From Falsiroseomonas sp044341625 (lineage in GTDB: Bacteria > Pseudomonadota > Alphaproteobacteria > Acetobacterales > Acetobacteraceae): a stretch of 17,628 bases of DNA. Shown piece by piece: positions 14,226 through 17,628 of this stretch. Numbering within the stretch: position 1 is the first letter of the stretch; the number at the start of each line of letters is the position of its first letter. The position numbers were made by a program, and so were the translations under genes. The notes beneath the pieces are model-generated. The model saw only the letters and a program-made list of their open reading frames with translations, did not search any database and was not told the DNA's origin. Location of the stretch: NCBI GenBank assembly GCA_044341625.1, contig JBIIRI010000071.1, positions 1 through 17,628 of the forward strand, given 5' to 3'.

Positions 14226-15335
14226 GTGGATTTCCTGCCCGATCCGGTCCGCACCGTCCTGGCCTTCATCCTGGTGCTGGGCGTGCTCGTCTTCATCCAC
14301 GAACTCGGCCACTACCTGGCGGCGCGCTGGCGCGGCATCCATGTGGAGCGCTTCGCCGTCGGCTTCGGCCGCCCGATCGCCTCTTGGACCGACCGGCGCG
14401 GCACGGATTGGCGGATCGGCTGGATCCCGCTGGGCGGCTATGTGAAGCTTCACGGGCAGGAAACGGCCGAGGACGCCTCCCTCGAGACCAAGGCGCAATG
14501 GCGTCCGGGCGAGACCTTCCACGACAAGCCGGTGAAGGACCGCGCCATCGTCGTCGCGGCCGGGCCGGCGGCCAATTTCCTGCTCGCGGCCCTGCTCTTC
14601 GGGCTGATCTATGTGACCGTCGGCGTGCCGAAGGGCACGACCACCATCGGGGCGGTGGCCGAGAATTCGGCCGCCGAGCGCGCCGGGCTGCTGCCCGGCG
14701 ACCGGATCCTGGCGCTGGACGGGCAGGCGGTGGCGCGCTTCGACGAGGTGCAGCGACATATCCAGCCACGCGCCGGCACCCCGATCGAGCTGACCATCCT
14801 GCGCGAAGGCCGCGAACGCGTGGTCCGCGCCGTGCCGGATTCGCGCGGCGGGGAAGGGCGGTCGGTCGGCGTGCTGGGCATCGGCTCGGGCCCCGCGGAG
14901 TTCGAGCGGCTCGATCCGTTCAGCGCGCTCTGGCGGGGGACGGTGCAGACCTGGGACATCAGCGTGCAGACGCTGGCCGCGGTCGGGCAGATGATCACCG
15001 GCAGCCGCGGGACGGAGGATCTCGGCGGCCCGCTTGGCATCGGCAAGATCGCGGGGGATGCGGCGGCGCTGGGCTTCGCGAGCCTGGTGAGCTTCATGGC
15101 GATCCTTTCGGTGAACCTGGCGTTGATCAACCTGTTCCCGATTCCGATGCTGGATGGCGGCCACCTGATGTTCTACGCGGCGGAGGCAATCCGCGGCCGG
15201 CCGCTACCGCCCAAGGCGCAGGAGATCGGCTTCCGCGCCGGCTTCGCCCTGCTGATCGGCCTGTTTGTCTTTGCCACCTGGAACGACCTGACCAATTTCG
15301 GGGTGTTCCGCTGGGTGGGCGGGCTGTTCGGGTGA
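14226..15335 (+). CDS. rseP: RseP-type site-2 zinc metalloprotease
   Basis: RseP cleaves membrane-bound substrates within the bilayer, for example anti-sigma factors and remnant signal peptides. The 369-residue protein has four main hydrophobic segments. The zinc site HELGH (25-29, catalytic Glu26) is in the first, and the second zinc motif NLFPIPMLDGGH (302-313, Asp310) is in the third. One PDZ domain is visible in the periplasmic part (about 137-205: IGAVAENSAAERAGLLPGDRI); E. coli RseP (about 450) has two, so this is the shorter single-PDZ form frequent in alphaproteobacteria. The GTG at 14226 is chosen because AGGAGA lies five bases upstream and the first membrane segment follows at once. 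Confidence 0.96.
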   Translation: MDFLPDPVRTVLAFILVLGVLVFIHELGHYLAARWRGIHVERFAVGFGRPIASWTDRRGTDWRIGWIPLGGYVKLHGQETAEDASLETKAQWRPGETFHDKPVKDRAIVVAAGPAANFLLAALLFGLIYVTVGVPKGTTTIGAVAENSAAERAGLLPGDRILALDGQAVARFDEVQRHIQPRAGTPIELTILREGRERVVRAVPDSRGGEGRSVGVLGIGSGPAEFERLDPFSALWRGTVQTWDISVQTLAAVGQMITGSRGTEDLGGPLGIGKIAGDAAALGFASLVSFMAILSVNLALINLFPIPMLDGGHLMFYAAEAIRGRPLPPKAQEIGFRAGFALLIGLFVFATWNDLTNFGVFRWVGGLFG

Positions 15336-15370
15336 AGCGGCCCCAGGGGCGCTTGGACGAGTCGCGGCTG

Positions 15371-15393
15371 CAGGGGGCGGTTGCAACCCCCTG
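15371..15393 (+). other. Hairpin in the rseP-bamA gap
   Basis: CAGGGGG (15371-15377) and CCCCCTG (15387-15393) form a perfect 7-bp stem with a nine-base loop, 35 bases after the rseP stop. The next bases are AAACATGG, so it lacks a T tract and is a weak terminator candidate at best. It may be an attenuator or processing site ahead of bamA. Confidence 0.35.
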
Positions 15394-15481
15394 AAACATG
15401 GCCTCGGGCATGGCCGGGGTGGCGGGCAAGGGTCGGTTCGGGTAGGACACGGGGCCTTATCACGCACCAGGGAACCTCGTC

Positions 15482-17628
15482 TTGGTCGCCACCCGGCTGT
15501 TCCTGCTCGCCGCAAGCGCCTGCCTGACCCTCGGCCTGTCCGCCCCGGCGGAGGCGCAGCAGCGTCCCCGCGCCGCGACCCCCGCCCAGGCTCCATCCCA
15601 GGGCGTGGTCCGCGGCATCGATGTCGTCGGCAACCAGCGCATCGAGGCCGAGACGATCCGGTCCTACATGCTGCTCCAGCCGGGCGATGCCTTCGACGCG
15701 GACCGGCTGGACCGCTCGCTGCGCACGCTGTTCGCCACCGGGCTGTTCCGCGATGTCGGCGTGGCCCGCCAGGGCGACCGCATCCGCGTGACGGTCGAGG
15801 AGAACCCGATCGTCAACCGCGTCGCCTTCGAGGGCAACGCCCGCGTCTCCGAGGATGTGCTGCGCGCAGAGGCGACGCTGCGTCCGCGCGCGGTGTTCAC
15901 GCCGCAGCAGGCCCAGGCCGACCGCCAGCGGATCCTCGACCTCTACGCCCGCCGCGGCCGCTTCGCCGCGCGGGTCGAGCCGAAGATCATCCAGCTCGAC
16001 CAGAACCGCGTGGATGTGGTGTTCGAGGTGACCGAGGGCGAGACCTCGCTCGTTACCCGTGTCAGCTTCGTGGGCAACACCGCCTTCTCCGACACGCGCC
16101 TGCGGGATGTCATCGCGACGCGGGAACAGGCGTGGTTCCGCCTGCTGTCCAGCTCCGACATCTACGACCCGGAGCGGCTGAATTTCGACCGCGAGCTGCT
16201 GCGCCGCTACTACCTTCGCAACGGCTATGCGGATGTGCAGATCACCGGCTCGACCGCCGAGCTGGCGCCGGACGGTTCGGGCTTCTTCGTCACCTTCACC
16301 ATCGACGAAGGCCCGCGCTACGCGGTCGGCCAGGTCGATGTCACGTCGTCGATCCGGGGCGTGGATGTGGCGCAGCTGCAGTCGCGGCTCTCGATCAGCG
16401 CCGGCGACTGGTACGATGGCGACGCGGTCGAACGCGCCGTGGAGGTGATGACCGACAGCCCCGCGCTGGCCCAGGTGCCTTTCGCCGAAGTCCGCCCCCG
16501 CGTCACCCGCAACCGCGACGCGCAGACCGTCGACTTGGTCTTCGAGATTGCGGAAGGCAGCCGCACCTTCGTCGAACGGATCGAGATCACCGGCAACACC
16601 CGTACCGCGGACCGCGTGATCCGCCGCGAGATGCGGATGGCCGAAGGCGATCCGCTCAGCACCGCGCAGGTTCGCCGCTCGCGCCAGCGCATCCGCGACC
16701 TCGGCTATTTCACGAATGTCGACATCCAGGCCCAGCCGGGCACGCGCCCGGACCGGACCATCCTGAACACCACCGTGACGGAACGGCCGACGGGCGAGAT
16801 CTCGGTGGGTGGCGGTTTCTCGACCGATGCGGGGTTCCTGGCGGATTTCGGCATCCGCGAACGCAACTTCCTCGGCACCGGCGTCGATGCGCGGCTGCAG
16901 GCGATGCTCGCGCAACGGCGCCAGCAGCTCGACTTCTCGGTGACCGATCCGGCCTTCCTAGACCGCAACCTGGCCGCTGGTTTCGATATCTTCTACCTCG
17001 AGCGCAACCTGCAGGAGATCGCGTCCTACTCCGAGGAACGCTACGGCGTGGTGCTGCGTGCTGGCTACGAGTTCAACGAACGGGTGCGGCAATCCTGGGC
17101 CTACAGCCTGGTGAACCGGAACATCTTCGATGTCGGCCCCGATGCCAGCCGCTTCATCCGCGAACAGGCCGGCGAGACGCTGCTGTCCCAGGTCGGCACG
17201 ACGCTGGTCTACGACGTCCGCGACAGCCGCATCGAGCCCCGCGCGGGCTATGTGCTGCGGGTGGGCACCGATGTCGCGGGCCTTGGGGGCGATGTGTCCT
17301 ATGTGCGCCTGCGGGGCGACACGGCGGTCTATTTCCCGCTGGAACGGGTGCTTGGCGCCCGTGATTACGTCTTGGTGCTGCAGGCGGGGGCGGGTCTGCT
17401 CGAGCCCTGGGGGGACCGCGACGAGCGCATCATCGACCGATTCTTCCTGGGCGGCGACAATCTGCGCGGCTTCGCCCTGGCCGGCGCCGGGCCGCGCGAC
17501 TTGGCAAGCCGCGACCAGGACCCGCTGGGCGGACGACTGATCTGGACGCAGACGACGGAGCTGCGCTTCCCGCTGCCGGTTCCCTCCGAACTCGGCCTGC
17601 TCGGGCGCGCCTTCGTCGATGTCGGCTC
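15482..17628 (+). CDS. bamA: BamA, outer membrane beta-barrel assembly factor (C-terminal end missing)
   Basis: BamA is the Omp85-family core of the complex that inserts beta-barrel proteins into the outer membrane. The frame is open from a TTG at 15482 to the right edge, about 715 codons; only the last strands are missing. TTG is the first usable start after an in-frame stop at 15443, and AGGGA lies eight bases upstream. It begins a signal peptide (VATRLFLLAASACLTLGLSAPAEA, cleaved near Ala25). Five POTRA repeats follow, from GIDVVGNQRIEAETI (about 45) to POTRA5 FVERIEITGNTRTADRVI (about 363). The barrel starts near residue 440 (TGEISVGGGFSTDAG). The L6-loop motif LRGF is at 661-664. It follows rseP after 146 bases, as in most proteobacteria. 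Confidence 0.97.
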   Translation, partial: MVATRLFLLAASACLTLGLSAPAEAQQRPRAATPAQAPSQGVVRGIDVVGNQRIEAETIRSYMLLQPGDAFDADRLDRSLRTLFATGLFRDVGVARQGDRIRVTVEENPIVNRVAFEGNARVSEDVLRAEATLRPRAVFTPQQAQADRQRILDLYARRGRFAARVEPKIIQLDQNRVDVVFEVTEGETSLVTRVSFVGNTAFSDTRLRDVIATREQAWFRLLSSSDIYDPERLNFDRELLRRYYLRNGYADVQITGSTAELAPDGSGFFVTFTIDEGPRYAVGQVDVTSSIRGVDVAQLQSRLSISAGDWYDGDAVERAVEVMTDSPALAQVPFAEVRPRVTRNRDAQTVDLVFEIAEGSRTFVERIEITGNTRTADRVIRREMRMAEGDPLSTAQVRRSRQRIRDLGYFTNVDIQAQPGTRPDRTILNTTVTERPTGEISVGGGFSTDAGFLADFGIRERNFLGTGVDARLQAMLAQRRQQLDFSVTDPAFLDRNLAAGFDIFYLERNLQEIASYSEERYGVVLRAGYEFNERVRQSWAYSLVNRNIFDVGPDASRFIREQAGETLLSQVGTTLVYDVRDSRIEPRAGYVLRVGTDVAGLGGDVSYVRLRGDTAVYFPLERVLGARDYVLVLQAGAGLLEPWGDRDERIIDRFFLGGDNLRGFALAGAGPRDLASRDQDPLGGRLIWTQTTELRFPLPVPSELGLLGRAFVDVG

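Noticed and set aside
15521..15523. Cysteine in the BamA signal peptide (Cys14) as a lipobox
   Set aside because: The residues before it (AASAC) do not match a lipobox and the hydrophobic core continues past it to an AEA cleavage site.
15173..16915. Open frame of about 580 codons on the minus strand across rseP and bamA
   Set aside because: It is antisense to two clear genes, its composition is low-complexity and no motif is visible.
16132..17364. Open frame of about 410 codons on the plus strand within bamA, in another frame
   Set aside because: The bamA frame is continuous through this region with POTRA and barrel motifs; the other frame is an Arg/Pro-rich shadow, not a frameshifted fragment.

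Overview
The window is GC-rich, densely coding DNA whose gene content and order fit an alphaproteobacterium. Rhodospirillales/Acetobacteraceae is my best guess, inferred from the very high GC, the conserved rpsB-to-bamA order and the protein style; no 16S or database search was possible. All full-length genes look intact. I see no insertion sequence, phage gene, CRISPR array or other sign of recent transfer.

Region 1 (1-6619) is a carbon-phosphorus (C-P) lyase locus. On the minus strand, phnG-H-I-J-K-L-M run as one tight operon. phnM is cut by the left edge, and the last four junctions (I/J, J/K, K/L, L/M) are 4-base ATGA overlaps. These genes encode the C-P lyase core complex (PhnG, H, I, J), its two ABC-type ATPases (PhnK, PhnL) and the triphosphate diphosphatase PhnM, which together take phosphorus from alkylphosphonates. 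Divergently, on the plus strand, lie phnF (a GntR/HutC-type regulator) and a second, complete PhnM-type amidohydrolase of a different motif class. The phnG-phnF intergenic region holds an 18-bp imperfect palindrome, a likely PhnF operator, which overlaps both the predicted phnG promoter and the phnG start codon. Phosphonate transporter genes and phnN are not in the window and may lie to the left.

Region 2 (6631-7806) holds a HAD-family phosphatase gene and a tRNA-Asn(GTT) gene, both on the minus strand. The tRNA has its own likely promoter and terminator. A 368-base gap follows and forms the upstream/leader region of rpsB.

Region 3 (7807-17628, plus strand) is the classical conserved cluster rpsB-tsf-pyrH-frr-uppS-cdsA-dxr-rseP-bamA. 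It covers translation (S2, EF-Ts, ribosome recycling factor), UMP kinase, undecaprenyl diphosphate synthesis, CDP-diacylglycerol synthesis, the second step of the MEP isoprenoid pathway, the site-2 protease and the outer-membrane assembly factor BamA (cut by the right edge). A strong intrinsic terminator after tsf splits it into rpsB-tsf and pyrH-onward. Two hairpins sit between rpsB and tsf. From cdsA onward the genes use GTG or TTG starts.

No wholly new system is evident. The observations most worth a second look are the paired PhnM homologues, the operator-promoter-start overlap at phnG, and the run of non-ATG starts in the envelope genes.
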